This document shows, one piece after another, positions 1 to 6,727 of a stretch of 7,665 nt of DNA. The DNA is taken from contig VSNO01000188.1 of assembly GCA_009774375.1 (NCBI GenBank), positions 1-7,665 of the forward strand, given 5' to 3'. Below the pieces are notes generated by a model. That model searched no databases and had not been told where the DNA came from. It saw only the letters and a program-made list of their open reading frames with translations. The stretch comes from Lachnospiraceae bacterium. Lineage in GTDB: Bacteria > Bacillota > Clostridia > Lachnospirales > Lachnospiraceae. Each line of letters starts with the position of its first letter. Position 1 is the first letter of the stretch. The position numbers and the translations under genes are program-made.

Positions 1-1
1 C

Positions 2-10
2 TGTTATAAT
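2..10 (+). promoter_or_regulatory. possible extended -10 promoter element upstream of the SRAP gene
   Basis: The bases TGTTATAAT form a perfect TATAAT hexamer preceded by a TGn extension, the form of a sigma-A extended -10 element. The -35 region would lie outside the window, so it cannot be checked. A transcript from here would start near position 17 and carry a leader of about 90 bases before the SRAP start codon. I see no Firmicutes LexA box (GAAC-N4-GTTC type) in the leader, so damage control of the gene is not supported. Confidence 0.35.
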
Positions 11-107
11 AAGTCTGAATTATAAATCAAAACATAAGGGAACAGGGGATGCATGTCAGTTTCTACATTGGCAGCCTGCTTAACAGTATGGAGTAAGAAA
101 ATATTTT

Positions 108-701
108 ATGTGCAGCAGATACTATTTTGACAATGACACAATGAATGATATCCTGAATATTGTGGAGGAAACAGACGCCAGCCTGCGCGGTATGCGGGTA
201 AACAGTGATATATATCCGACAGATAATGCAGCCGTGATGATAAGGAATGTGGAGGGCATAAAACTGACAGGGATAAAGTGGGGGTATCCCGGAATCAACG
301 GTTCTGGCGTAATCATCAATGCCAGGGCAGAATCCGTACTGGAGAAGAAGATGTTCCGGGACGGCATCCGGCGCCGCAGGGCAGTCATTCCGGCCAGGTA
401 TTTTTATGAGTGGAGCCGCAATAAAGAAAAAAATATATTCCGCCGGAAAGACAGGGATACCGTCTGTATGGCGGGGTTTTATGACCTCACGGACGGCGGG
501 GAACGTTTTGTCATAATAACGACACAGGCAAATGCGTCCGTGATAAAGGTGCATGACCGCATGCCGCTCATACTGGAAAAAAGTCAGATAAAAGACTGGC
601 TGTCTGACGATTCGGCAGTAGAGAATTTATTAAGGCAGACGCCGGTATTGCTCGACAGGGAAACGGAATATGAACAGCAGACGCTGTTCGATCTAAGCTA
701 A
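108..701 (+). CDS. SRAP-domain protein (YedK/HMCES family, abasic-site DNA-protein crosslinker)
   Basis: This 197-residue protein matches the SRAP (SOS response-associated peptidase) family in length and motifs. Family members bind abasic sites in single-stranded DNA and form a thiazolidine crosslink through Cys2, exposed after removal of Met1, which shields the lesion during replication. Visible hallmarks are MCSRYY at the N-terminus (Cys2), IYPT near residue 37, the INARAES block (Asn71, Arg73, Glu75), FYEW with Glu101, and HDRMPLIL with His149. These correspond to the Cys, Asn, Glu and His active-site set of YedK. The usual MCGRY start is MCSRY here. The start at 108 is fixed by the need for Cys at position 2; the nearest Shine-Dalgarno-like GGAG (90-93) is 14 bases away, which is long. 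The protein is cytoplasmic, with no signal peptide. The ArsC-like remnant follows 35 bases later on the same strand. Family assignment is firm; regulation is unknown. Confidence 0.93.
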   Translation: MCSRYYFDNDTMNDILNIVEETDASLRGMRVNSDIYPTDNAAVMIRNVEGIKLTGIKWGYPGINGSGVIINARAESVLEKKMFRDGIRRRRAVIPARYFYEWSRNKEKNIFRRKDRDTVCMAGFYDLTDGGERFVIITTQANASVIKVHDRMPLILEKSQIKDWLSDDSAVENLLRQTPVLLDRETEYEQQTLFDLS

Positions 702-736
702 ATATTTTAAGGACAGTGGAAAGCACAGGTGAAATG

Positions 737-883
737 ATGAACATACAGATATTTGGAACAAATAAATGTTTTGACACCAAAAAAGCCATGCGGTATTTTA
801 AGGAACGCGGTATCAGATACCAGTTTATCGACATGAAGGAAAAAGGGATGAGTAAAGGTGAATACTGGAAAAAATGGACATGA
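737..883 (+). pseudogene. ArsC/Spx-like (thioredoxin-fold) protein remnant, internally deleted
   Basis: This short reading frame encodes 48 residues beginning MNIQIFGTNKCFDTKKA and ending YWKKWT. The first 40 or so residues look like the N-terminus of the ArsC/Spx/YffB-type arsenate reductase family of Clostridia: beta strand, single Cys at residue 10 in the NKCFDTKKA loop, helix, then the FID strand and KEKGMSKGE. Full proteins are about 110-120 residues long. Members in this group typically end in a VWKKW-like tail, so the frame appears to jump from the first third straight to the last residues, as if some 60-70 codons were deleted in frame (inference from remembered family sequences). The product lacks the arginines and the cis-Pro region needed for the fold, so it is probably non-functional. 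An AGGTGA ribosome site at 727-732 suits the ATG at 737; the ATG at 734 is also possible. If full-length homologues do not match the tail, a small intact protein remains possible. Confidence 0.6.
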
Positions 884-917
884 TGGGCGGCCATTCTTTT
901 ATCCCTGACATGATATA

Positions 918-953
918 ATCAGTACGAATCTGGAGAGTATTTCCAGTGCTGAT
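918..953 (+). terminator. hairpin between convergent genes, probable terminator
   Basis: ATCAGTAC (918-925) pairs with GTGCTGAT (946-953) over 8 bp with one G-T wobble. An inner TGGA/TCCA stem extends it, with a bulge on the left arm and a GAGTATT-type loop. A short T run (953-956) follows on the + strand. It lies 34 bases after the ArsC-like remnant and 17 bases beyond the stop of the convergent AraC gene, so it may serve both directions. The T tract is weak, so efficiency is uncertain. Confidence 0.5.
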
Positions 954-969
954 TTTACGGGTATAAGAT

Positions 970-2160
970 TTAACGCACATCCGGCCGCTTTCGGTATTCA
1001 TTCGGCGTGACGCCGAATTTCTTTTTAAAGACATTCTGAAAATATGCCTGGCTGGAAAAACACAGATAGCTGCTGATCTCACTGAGGGATTTGTCCGTGT
1101 AGGTCAGCAGCGATTTTGCTTCCTCCAGCTTGCAGCGCATGATGAATTCACGCATCTCAAATCCGAGTTCTTTCTTGAAGCAGTGCGAGAGGTATGAGCG
1201 GCTTTTGCCGACATAGGCAGCCACGTCGGACGTGGAGATGGTCTGGTTGGTGTGCTGCTTGATATACTGGATGCATTTGGAGATATCCGAGGTGGTATCG
1301 TGGGGAAGCTGCGCCTGTGCCACGCGGCGCGTAAAATCGAGCAGCATGTTATACTGCATCTGATAAAGGGCTTCCGTGCTCTGGAGCTTTTCGCTTTCCT
1401 GGATATAGACATCGCTGAGCTGGTAGGCGGATTCAATGTCAAGACCGCCCTCGATCGCGCAGCGGGTTGCCAGTGTGACGGATACGATCAGAATATTTTT
1501 TTCCTGACGCAGGGTGTTGTCTGCAAGCTTTCCTGTCTGCAGGGAAAAAGCATTGGAAAAAAATGCTTTCAATCCTTCTACATTTCCGCTTCGTATATAG
1601 TCCATGTAGAGCTGTTCATAATGATAGGTGTTGTGAAACAGTTCCATCTCCTTGGCATCATAGATTTTTGCCGAGTGCAGGGAAGCCTCGGATGTGCTTC
1701 CGGTGTCCGTGTACACGTTCAGATACGCGTCAATATCAATCACATCATTAAATAATTCCTGATAAAACAATGCGAGAAAATGGCAGAACTGATGGAAAGA
1801 GTACTGCGGCATAAACTGATAGAGTTCCGTCAGCCGTTCCTTGTGTTCCAGGGAAATAGAATATTCTTTCATAATATTCCTGATAGCTGCCGGAGAGGGA
1901 GGGATGCTGATCACGGGACCGATCAGGACGATCTGTCCTGTTTTTTTGTTCTGCACGAGCCCGATATAATGAAATTCCTTTGTGACAAGATAGGTGACGG
2001 CCTGTTCTCTGGAGACCAGTTCGTCCAGATGCGGCGCCGCGAGGTCAAAAGGAAAGCCGGTATCCGGTAGTACCAGCTGCAGCTGTCCGTCTGCGTAGTA
2101 GTGGATCGGCAGGTAGATGCAGTTGTAAAGCGTCTGGCAGAACGAATAAACGGAATCCAT
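970..2160 (-). CDS. AraC-family transcriptional regulator of the rhamnoside operon
   Basis: This 396-residue protein carries a C-terminal AraC/XylS DNA-binding domain at about residues 292-392. The first helix-turn-helix is around 312-333 (DVAAYVGKSRSYLSHCFKKE). The second is around 358-390, with the family signature SQAYFQNVFKKKFGVTPNEYR. The N-terminal 290 residues are not an obvious cupin. They contain a stretch TRCAIEGGLDIESAYQLSD (about 232-250) that I associate with a group of Firmicutes AraC regulators found beside sugar-use genes. This part presumably senses the inducer, but the ligand is not known. There is no signal peptide or membrane segment. The start is supported by AGGAGG (complement of 2166-2171) 5 bases upstream of ATG. 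The gene is divergent from the rhamnosidase gene, with 329 bp between the starts, the usual layout for a local activator; activation of that operon is inferred. Confidence 0.93.
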   Translation of the reverse strand: MDSVYSFCQTLYNCIYLPIHYYADGQLQLVLPDTGFPFDLAAPHLDELVSREQAVTYLVTKEFHYIGLVQNKKTGQIVLIGPVISIPPSPAAIRNIMKEYSISLEHKERLTELYQFMPQYSFHQFCHFLALFYQELFNDVIDIDAYLNVYTDTGSTSEASLHSAKIYDAKEMELFHNTYHYEQLYMDYIRSGNVEGLKAFFSNAFSLQTGKLADNTLRQEKNILIVSVTLATRCAIEGGLDIESAYQLSDVYIQESEKLQSTEALYQMQYNMLLDFTRRVAQAQLPHDTTSDISKCIQYIKQHTNQTISTSDVAAYVGKSRSYLSHCFKKELGFEMREFIMRCKLEEAKSLLTYTDKSLSEISSYLCFSSQAYFQNVFKKKFGVTPNEYRKRPDVR

Positions 2161-2221
2161 GAGAACCTCCTGTACATGTATGGTTTTGGATGAAACGGAA
2201 TGGTAAGTTGCAGTTAAATCA

Positions 2222-2250
2222 ACTTTAAAACAGATCTGATTGAATTACAA
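2222..2250 (-). promoter_or_regulatory. candidate sigma-A promoter of the AraC gene
   Basis: Reading the minus strand, TTGTAA (complement of 2245-2250) and TAAAGT (complement of 2222-2227) are separated by exactly 17 bases. Each matches the sigma-A consensus at 4 of 6 positions. The transcript would start about 55 bases before the AraC start codon. The -35 hexamer lies inside one copy of the ATTACAATACA repeat, so a protein bound there could block or tune this promoter. This is a pattern match only. Confidence 0.4.
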
Positions 2251-2254
2251 TACA
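2244..2254 (+). repeat. direct repeat copy 1 (ATTACAATACA), possible regulator site
   Basis: This is an exact 11-bp match to the second copy at 2385-2395, 141 bp away start to start and in the same orientation. It overlaps the -35 candidate of the AraC gene promoter. AraC-family proteins often bind direct repeats and autoregulate in this way. Function is inferred, and the AT-rich setting makes chance recurrence possible. Confidence 0.45.
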
Positions 2255-2272
2255 TTTTTAATGAAAGGACGC

Positions 2273-2369
2273 ATAATTTTGTCATATGAAATATCCTGTA
2301 GTTCCCTGAAACAGACTCTGCGAGAGGACACGGGGCAGAAAAAATGTGTTGGGAACAGAACAAAATTAT
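2273..2369. repeat. 10-bp perfect inverted repeat in the divergent regulatory region
   Basis: ATAATTTTGT (2273-2282) is the exact reverse complement of ACAAAATTAT (2360-2369), with 77 bases between the arms. The arms lie just inside the two copies of the ATTACAATACA direct repeat. Between the arms are a second, shorter inverted pair, GTTCCC (2301-2306) and GGGAAC (2351-2356), and a small CTCT-GCG-AGAG hairpin (2316-2326). The right arm overlaps the AT-rich TATAAAATAT stretch that may hold the -10 of the rhamnosidase promoter. It could be operator sites or chance in AT-rich DNA. Confidence 0.4.
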
Positions 2370-2376
2370 AAAATAT

Positions 2377-2390
2377 CGAACACGATTACA
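2377..2390 (-). promoter_or_regulatory. weak cre-like site (CcpA catabolite repression)
   Basis: On the minus strand the sequence TGTAATCGTGTTCG matches the Firmicutes cre consensus TGWAANCGNTNWCA at 12 of 14 positions, including the central CG. It lies between the two possible -10 stretches of the rhamnosidase promoter, a place where bound CcpA could repress. It overlaps the second ATTACAATACA copy by 6 bases. Two mismatches make this tentative. Confidence 0.3.
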
Positions 2391-2395
2391 ATACA
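2385..2395 (+). repeat. direct repeat copy 2 (ATTACAATACA), possible regulator site
   Basis: This is an exact 11-bp repeat of 2244-2254, placed on the rhamnosidase side of the divergent region. Having one copy near each gene start suggests binding sites of the AraC-family protein, perhaps with DNA looping. That is inference from position alone. Confidence 0.45.
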
Positions 2396-2472
2396 GATGC
2401 TTTTTAACAGGATAAAATAAGCATATCAACACCCAATGATGAAGGAAACCAAACGGATACCACACAACAAAA

Positions 2473-2478
2473 AGGAGG
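2473..2478 (+). promoter_or_regulatory. ribosome binding site deciding the rhamnosidase start
   Basis: AGGAGG, within a longer AAAGGAGGGGG run, lies 11 bases before the ATG at 2490. The earlier in-frame ATG pair at 2436-2441 has no ribosome site, and the 18 residues it would add are not like the family. The ATG at 2482 is out of frame and closes after five codons. The start at 2490 therefore fits best. Confidence 0.8.
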
Positions 2479-2489
2479 GGGATGTTTTT

Positions 2490-5258
2490 ATGCAGATAAC
2501 AGATTTGCGCACAGAGTATCAGAGAAATCCGCTGGGGCTGGACGCTGCGAGACCGCGGTTCTCATGGAAAATGGGATCGGACAGGACGGATACGGTGCAG
2601 GACGCGTATCAGATTCAGGTCACACTCGAAGGCCGCATGGTGTGGGACAGCGGCCGGGTGGAGTCTGACCAGTCCGTGCTTGTGGCGTATGCGGGTCCGG
2701 CACTGCAGGCAAAACAGGTTTATACATACCGCGTGATGGTGTGGGACAACCACAAAGAGACGGCGGAGGCGCACGGCAGTTTTGAGACGGGACTGCTTGC
2801 GGGGACGAATTTTCAGGCGGAGTGGATCACACATACCTATGCCAGGGAGGAGACAGCCTGCCCGGTATTTGTGAAAACGATATCGCTGAAAAAGGCGGCG
2901 GAGAATCCGGTAAAAAGGGCGCGCATATACGCCACGGCGCTTGGCGTCTACGAGATCAGGCTCGACGGGGAAAAGGTCGGGGACGCGTTCTTTGCACCCG
3001 GCTGGACGAACTACAAAAAGCGCCTGCAGTACCAGACGTACGACGTGACAGCATTGCTGGATCAGGAAGTGTCCGCGGAGCACACGCTGGAGATCATGGT
3101 GGGAAATGGATGGTACAAAGGGATTTTCGGGTTTACCTGCACGCCGGATCACTATGGCAACCAGACAGCGCTGCTGGCGGAGCTCCATGTGACATATGAG
3201 GACGGTTCCAGCGAAGTGATCGCCACGGACCAGAGCTGGCAGGTGAAAACTGGTTCTGTCCGCTACAGTGAGATCTACATGGGCGAGACGATCGACAGTA
3301 CCTTTACAGACACTGGACTGACTGCCGTGGCGCCGTTTTCCTATCCCAAAGAGAACATCACGGCACAGGAGAACGAGCCGGTGAGGATCACGGAGCGCAC
3401 TCCCGCGAAGGAGCTGATCCTGACGCCGGACGGTGAGAAGGTTCTGGATTTCGGGCAGAATATGGCAGGGTTTGTGGAGGTGACGGTGCAGGGGAAGCCG
3501 GGGCAGAAGATTGTCGTGCGCCATGCAGAGACACTGGACAAAGACGGAAACTTTTATTCCGAGACGCTGCGGCAGGCGAAATCGGTGGATACCTATATCT
3601 GCGATGGCACGAAACAGACCTTTTTACCGCACTTTACCTTCCATGGATTCCGCTATATCTGTGTGGAAGGACTGGACGAGTTAGATCCCGCTGATTTTGT
3701 GGCGTGTACGCTGCACACGGACATGAAGGTGACCGGAAGCTTTTCCTGCTCCAACGAGATGGTCAACCAGTTGCAGCACAATATCCAGTGGGGACAGCGC
3801 AGCAATTTTCTCGATATTCCCACGGACTGCCCGCAGCGCGACGAGCGGCTTGGCTGGACGGGGGACGCGCAGGTCTTCTGCCGGACGGCCTCCTACAACA
3901 TGGAGACGGCGCTGTTTTTTGCCAAGTGGCTGCATGACTTGAAGAGCGAGCAGACCGAACAGTTTGGTCCGCCGCATGTGGTGCCGAATATCCTTGCGGA
4001 GCAGGACGCGGCAGCGGCGTGGAGCGATGCGGCGACAGTGATCCCGTGGACGGTCTACCAGGTGTTCGGGGATAAGCGGGTGCTGGCAGACCAGTATGAG
4101 AGCATGAGGGGCTATGTGGACTATATCACGGCGCACTGCGGGGAGAACGGTCTGTGGCAGACGGGATATCAATACGGCGACTGGCTGGCGCTGGACAAGG
4201 AGGAGAGTGCGGACCGCACGGGCGCCACAGACAAGTATCTGGTGGCAAATGCCTATTACGCTTACTCCGCGGACATTGTGCGCAGGGCGGCGGAAGTGCT
4301 CGGTTATGAGGAGGACGCGGAGAAATACGCGGCGCTTCATCAGAAGGTTGTGAAGCTGTTTGACGAGGAGTACATCACGCGGACGGGCAGGATGGTGAGC
4401 GAGACGCAGACGGGATGCGTGCTGGCACTGCACTTCGGGCTGGCGCAGGAAAAATACCGGGAGCGGATCGCAAAGTCGCTGGAGACGAACATTGCAAACC
4501 ACAAGAACCACCTCTCGACCGGTTTTGTGGGGACGCCCTATCTGTGCCATGTATTGTCGGAGAACGGCATGCACGAGCTTGCAGGTACTATTTTTCTGAA
4601 AGAGGATTATCCGTCGTGGCTGTATGCGGTGAAAAAGGGTGCGACCACTATCTGGGAGCGCTGGAATTCCATCATGCCGGACGGCAGCTTTGATGAATCC
4701 GGCATGAACAGTTTAAACCATTATGCATACGGTTCGATCGGCGACTGGATGTACGAGAAGCTGGCGGGCATCAACCCGGCAAAACCTGGCTATAAGGAAA
4801 TCCGGATCCAGCCAGGGTTTATCAAGGGAATCACGAGCGTGGACGCGTCGTTTGATTCGGTGTACGGCGTGATCCGCAGCGCGTGGAGCTGTAAGGACGG
4901 AAAGATCACGGTGGATGTGACGATCCCGGCGAACACGACGGCGGAGATTATTCTGCCGGAGAAGGACGGGACAATAAAAGTTGGTTCCGGCTCGTGGCAC
5001 TACGAGTATGAGACAGACACAAAACTGGAACTGGACAGATTTACCATGGACACTACACTCGGCGCACTGCTCCAGGAGCCATTGGCGGTAGAGCTGTTTA
5101 ACCAGTATGTGCCCGGGATGCAGGACGGTCCGATGATCCAGTTTGCCCATGGCATGACGATCAGCGAGCTTGCGGCAGTGATGCCGCCGGAGGGGATCGG
5201 GGTGTTCCAGACAGTGCTCGCGGCATTGAACCAGCAGAATAGCGAAAGGAAAGATTGA
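2490..5258 (+). CDS. alpha-L-rhamnosidase, glycoside hydrolase family 78 (cytoplasmic), with extra C-terminal domain
   Basis: This 922-residue inverting enzyme should release terminal alpha-L-rhamnose from plant glycosides or rhamnose-containing saccharides. Domains in order are: an Ig/Fn3-like N-terminal domain (about 1-105, starting MQITDLRTEYQRNPLGLD as is typical of GH78), the Bac_rhamnosid_N region (about 130-300), a beta domain (about 305-405, with VLDFGQNMAGFVEV), the (alpha/alpha)6 catalytic barrel (about 410-755) and a C-terminal beta domain (about 760-840). The acid motif DCPQRDERLGWTGD lies at 446-459. Glu452 is the expected general acid, with Asp446 and Asp459 as conserved partners. 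TTIWERWNS holds Glu723, the expected general base. There is no signal peptide, so hydrolysis should be cytoplasmic after import. Residues from about 850 to 915 form an unusual tail after the normal family end. The transporter gene starts 18 bases downstream. Rhamnosidase activity is very likely; the exact aglycone or linkage cannot be read from sequence. Confidence 0.95.
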   Translation: MQITDLRTEYQRNPLGLDAARPRFSWKMGSDRTDTVQDAYQIQVTLEGRMVWDSGRVESDQSVLVAYAGPALQAKQVYTYRVMVWDNHKETAEAHGSFETGLLAGTNFQAEWITHTYAREETACPVFVKTISLKKAAENPVKRARIYATALGVYEIRLDGEKVGDAFFAPGWTNYKKRLQYQTYDVTALLDQEVSAEHTLEIMVGNGWYKGIFGFTCTPDHYGNQTALLAELHVTYEDGSSEVIATDQSWQVKTGSVRYSEIYMGETIDSTFTDTGLTAVAPFSYPKENITAQENEPVRITERTPAKELILTPDGEKVLDFGQNMAGFVEVTVQGKPGQKIVVRHAETLDKDGNFYSETLRQAKSVDTYICDGTKQTFLPHFTFHGFRYICVEGLDELDPADFVACTLHTDMKVTGSFSCSNEMVNQLQHNIQWGQRSNFLDIPTDCPQRDERLGWTGDAQVFCRTASYNMETALFFAKWLHDLKSEQTEQFGPPHVVPNILAEQDAAAAWSDAATVIPWTVYQVFGDKRVLADQYESMRGYVDYITAHCGENGLWQTGYQYGDWLALDKEESADRTGATDKYLVANAYYAYSADIVRRAAEVLGYEEDAEKYAALHQKVVKLFDEEYITRTGRMVSETQTGCVLALHFGLAQEKYRERIAKSLETNIANHKNHLSTGFVGTPYLCHVLSENGMHELAGTIFLKEDYPSWLYAVKKGATTIWERWNSIMPDGSFDESGMNSLNHYAYGSIGDWMYEKLAGINPAKPGYKEIRIQPGFIKGITSVDASFDSVYGVIRSAWSCKDGKITVDVTIPANTTAEIILPEKDGTIKVGSGSWHYEYETDTKLELDRFTMDTTLGALLQEPLAVELFNQYVPGMQDGPMIQFAHGMTISELAAVMPPEGIGVFQTVLAALNQQNSERKD

Positions 5259-5276
5259 ACATAGGAGGAAAAGATA

Positions 5277-6680
5277 ATGGCAAGAAAACCATTGGGAAAA
5301 GACCAGTTTGGCATTCAGAAGGTTATGCGCGGAAGCGATTATTTCGGAGATGCCATGGGGCAGTTTGCGCTGAACGCAATAAACGGCATGGTGGGACAGT
5401 TGACTTATTTTTATACGGACAAGGCAGGTCTTGCGGCGGCCGTGGTCGCGACTGTATTCATGATTACAAAGATTATTGATGCGTTTACGGACATCATCAT
5501 GGGAAACATTATCGACCACACAAAGCCGGGGAAGGAACGCTACAGGCCGTGGCTTCTGAAAATGTCCATACCGGCTGCGCTGCTGACGCTGCTGCTGTTT
5601 ACCGTGCCGCAGGGAAATTCCACGTTGCAGATTGTCTATATGCTGGTGACAAATCTGCTGATGACATCTGTCGTCTACACGGCGATCGCAATTCCATATG
5701 GATCTTTAATGGTAGTACGGACAAATAGTACCGAGGAGCGCGGCAAGATGGGCGTTTACCGTGCGCTGGCGGGATATGTTCCGGGGATGGCGATCGTGCT
5801 CGCAGTGATCCCTGTCACGAACGCCCTGGGCGGAACACAGAGTGCATGGGTCAAATTTGCGGCAATCATGGCGTTAATTGTCCTGCTCTGCCTGCTGTTC
5901 TGCTATAAGAAAAGTAAAGAGACGGCAACTGCGGATGGTGTGGAGACAGCCACGACGGTGGAGAATGAGTTTGAGGAAGCGATTCCTTTAGGCGAGGCTG
6001 TCAAAAAACTTTTCGGAAATAAATACTGGGTTCTGGCGCTGGTTATGGGATTGGCATCGCAGGTTACATATGGACTGGCAAATTCATCAGGCACCTATTA
6101 CTGCAAGTGGATCTACGGGGATGACAATCTCGTGGCGATTCTCGGGGCGGTGGGCATGATACCGACGATTCTTGGATTTGCAGCGGTTGGTCCCATGAAC
6201 AAGAAGCTGGGTGTTGTCAAAACGCTGCGTGTATGTTTTTTCATGGGGACTGTGGCAACTGCCTTAAGGCTCCTGAATCCGACACATTTCTGGTATAACA
6301 CGATTCTCGGATGCGTGGGTTCGTTTGCAAACATTCCGATGATGTGCCTGCTGGGCGTTACGACGGCCATGGCGATTGACTACAATGCATACAAATATGG
6401 AAACAGGATGGTGGCTTCCTCCCAGAGCGCGGTTGGATTTGGCGGCAAGGTGGGAAACGGCCTGGGTGTGTCCGTGATCGGCTGGTGCCTTGCGATCGCG
6501 CACTATGACGCGACGGCGGCTGTCGCGACGACGGCGACAAGGCAGGCGATCTATGCGTTTAATATCTATATTCCGCTCTTGCTGTTCGCTGTGATGCTGG
6601 TCTGTGCGGTCAAATTTGATCTGGAAGCGAAACTGCCGGCAATCAGGGAAGAGCTGGAAAAGCGCAGGGTACAGAAGTAA
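5277..6680 (+). CDS. GPH-family glycoside/sugar:cation symporter (MFS fold, MelB-like)
   Basis: This 467-residue integral membrane protein has about 12 hydrophobic segments and belongs to the glycoside-pentoside-hexuronide:cation symporter family, which includes the melibiose carrier MelB. The N-terminal part shows the family pattern: SDYFGDAMGQF near residue 20, YFYTD near 44, and KIIDAFTDIIMG followed by HTKPGKERYRPW (about 65-92). Asp68 and Asp72, four residues apart, line up with the cation-binding Asp55 and Asp59 of MelB. It probably imports a rhamnosyl-glycoside or a related sugar with Na+ or H+, because both flanking hydrolases lack signal peptides. AGGAGG at 5263-5268 lies 8 bases before the ATG. 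The short gaps to both neighbours suggest one operon. Family is confident; substrate is inferred from neighbours and free rhamnose cannot be excluded. Confidence 0.92.
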   Translation: MARKPLGKDQFGIQKVMRGSDYFGDAMGQFALNAINGMVGQLTYFYTDKAGLAAAVVATVFMITKIIDAFTDIIMGNIIDHTKPGKERYRPWLLKMSIPAALLTLLLFTVPQGNSTLQIVYMLVTNLLMTSVVYTAIAIPYGSLMVVRTNSTEERGKMGVYRALAGYVPGMAIVLAVIPVTNALGGTQSAWVKFAAIMALIVLLCLLFCYKKSKETATADGVETATTVENEFEEAIPLGEAVKKLFGNKYWVLALVMGLASQVTYGLANSSGTYYCKWIYGDDNLVAILGAVGMIPTILGFAAVGPMNKKLGVVKTLRVCFFMGTVATALRLLNPTHFWYNTILGCVGSFANIPMMCLLGVTTAMAIDYNAYKYGNRMVASSQSAVGFGGKVGNGLGVSVIGWCLAIAHYDATAAVATTATRQAIYAFNIYIPLLLFAVMLVCAVKFDLEAKLPAIREELEKRRVQK

Positions 6681-6727
6681 CTTATCATTTGTTTGAGTAT
6701 TTGTAAGAATATCAGGAGGAGAGATCG

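Larger units (their letters stand above)
2340..2489 (+). promoter_or_regulatory. promoter and leader region of the rhamnosidase operon (approximate)
   Basis: Two AT-rich -10-like stretches occur, TATAAAATAT (2367-2376) and GATAAAAT (2411-2418). Neither has a good -35 hexamer at 16-18 bases; the nearest is TTGGGA at 2349-2354, too close to the first. Lack of a proper -35 fits an activator-dependent promoter, as expected for AraC control, but does not prove it. No riboswitch or terminator-like structure is visible in the leader. Confidence 0.35.

Noticed and set aside
38..50. Possible SOS box (GAAC followed by GATG) before the SRAP gene
   Set aside because: The second half site does not match GTTC or GTTT at the needed spacing, so it is not a credible LexA site.
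866..919. Frameshifted continuation LEKMDMMGGHSFIPDMI after the ArsC-like remnant
   Set aside because: The shifted frame does not resemble the expected middle or end of the family, whereas the in-frame WKKW tail does.
2436..2489. N-terminal extension of the rhamnosidase from the ATG at 2436
   Set aside because: There is no ribosome site before it. The added residues are unlike the family, and the strong AGGAGG lies downstream of it.
2562..3524. Long open frame of 320 codons on the minus strand inside the rhamnosidase gene
   Set aside because: It is antisense to a well-supported GH78 gene, is rich in Arg, His and Leu as expected from mirrored GC-rich codons, and shows no domain.
3681..4574. 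Minus-strand open frame of 297 codons opposite the catalytic domain
   Set aside because: It is a shadow of the same gene with skewed Arg/His/Val composition, and I recognise no protein family in it.
4713..5519. Minus-strand open frame of 268 codons spanning the rhamnosidase/symporter junction
   Set aside because: It is antisense to two confident genes and covers their ribosome site. The sequence resembles no known family.
6681..6727. Possible terminator or promoter between the symporter and GH3 genes
   Set aside because: No stable inverted repeat with a T run and no paired -35/-10 hexamers are visible. Read-through is the simpler view.
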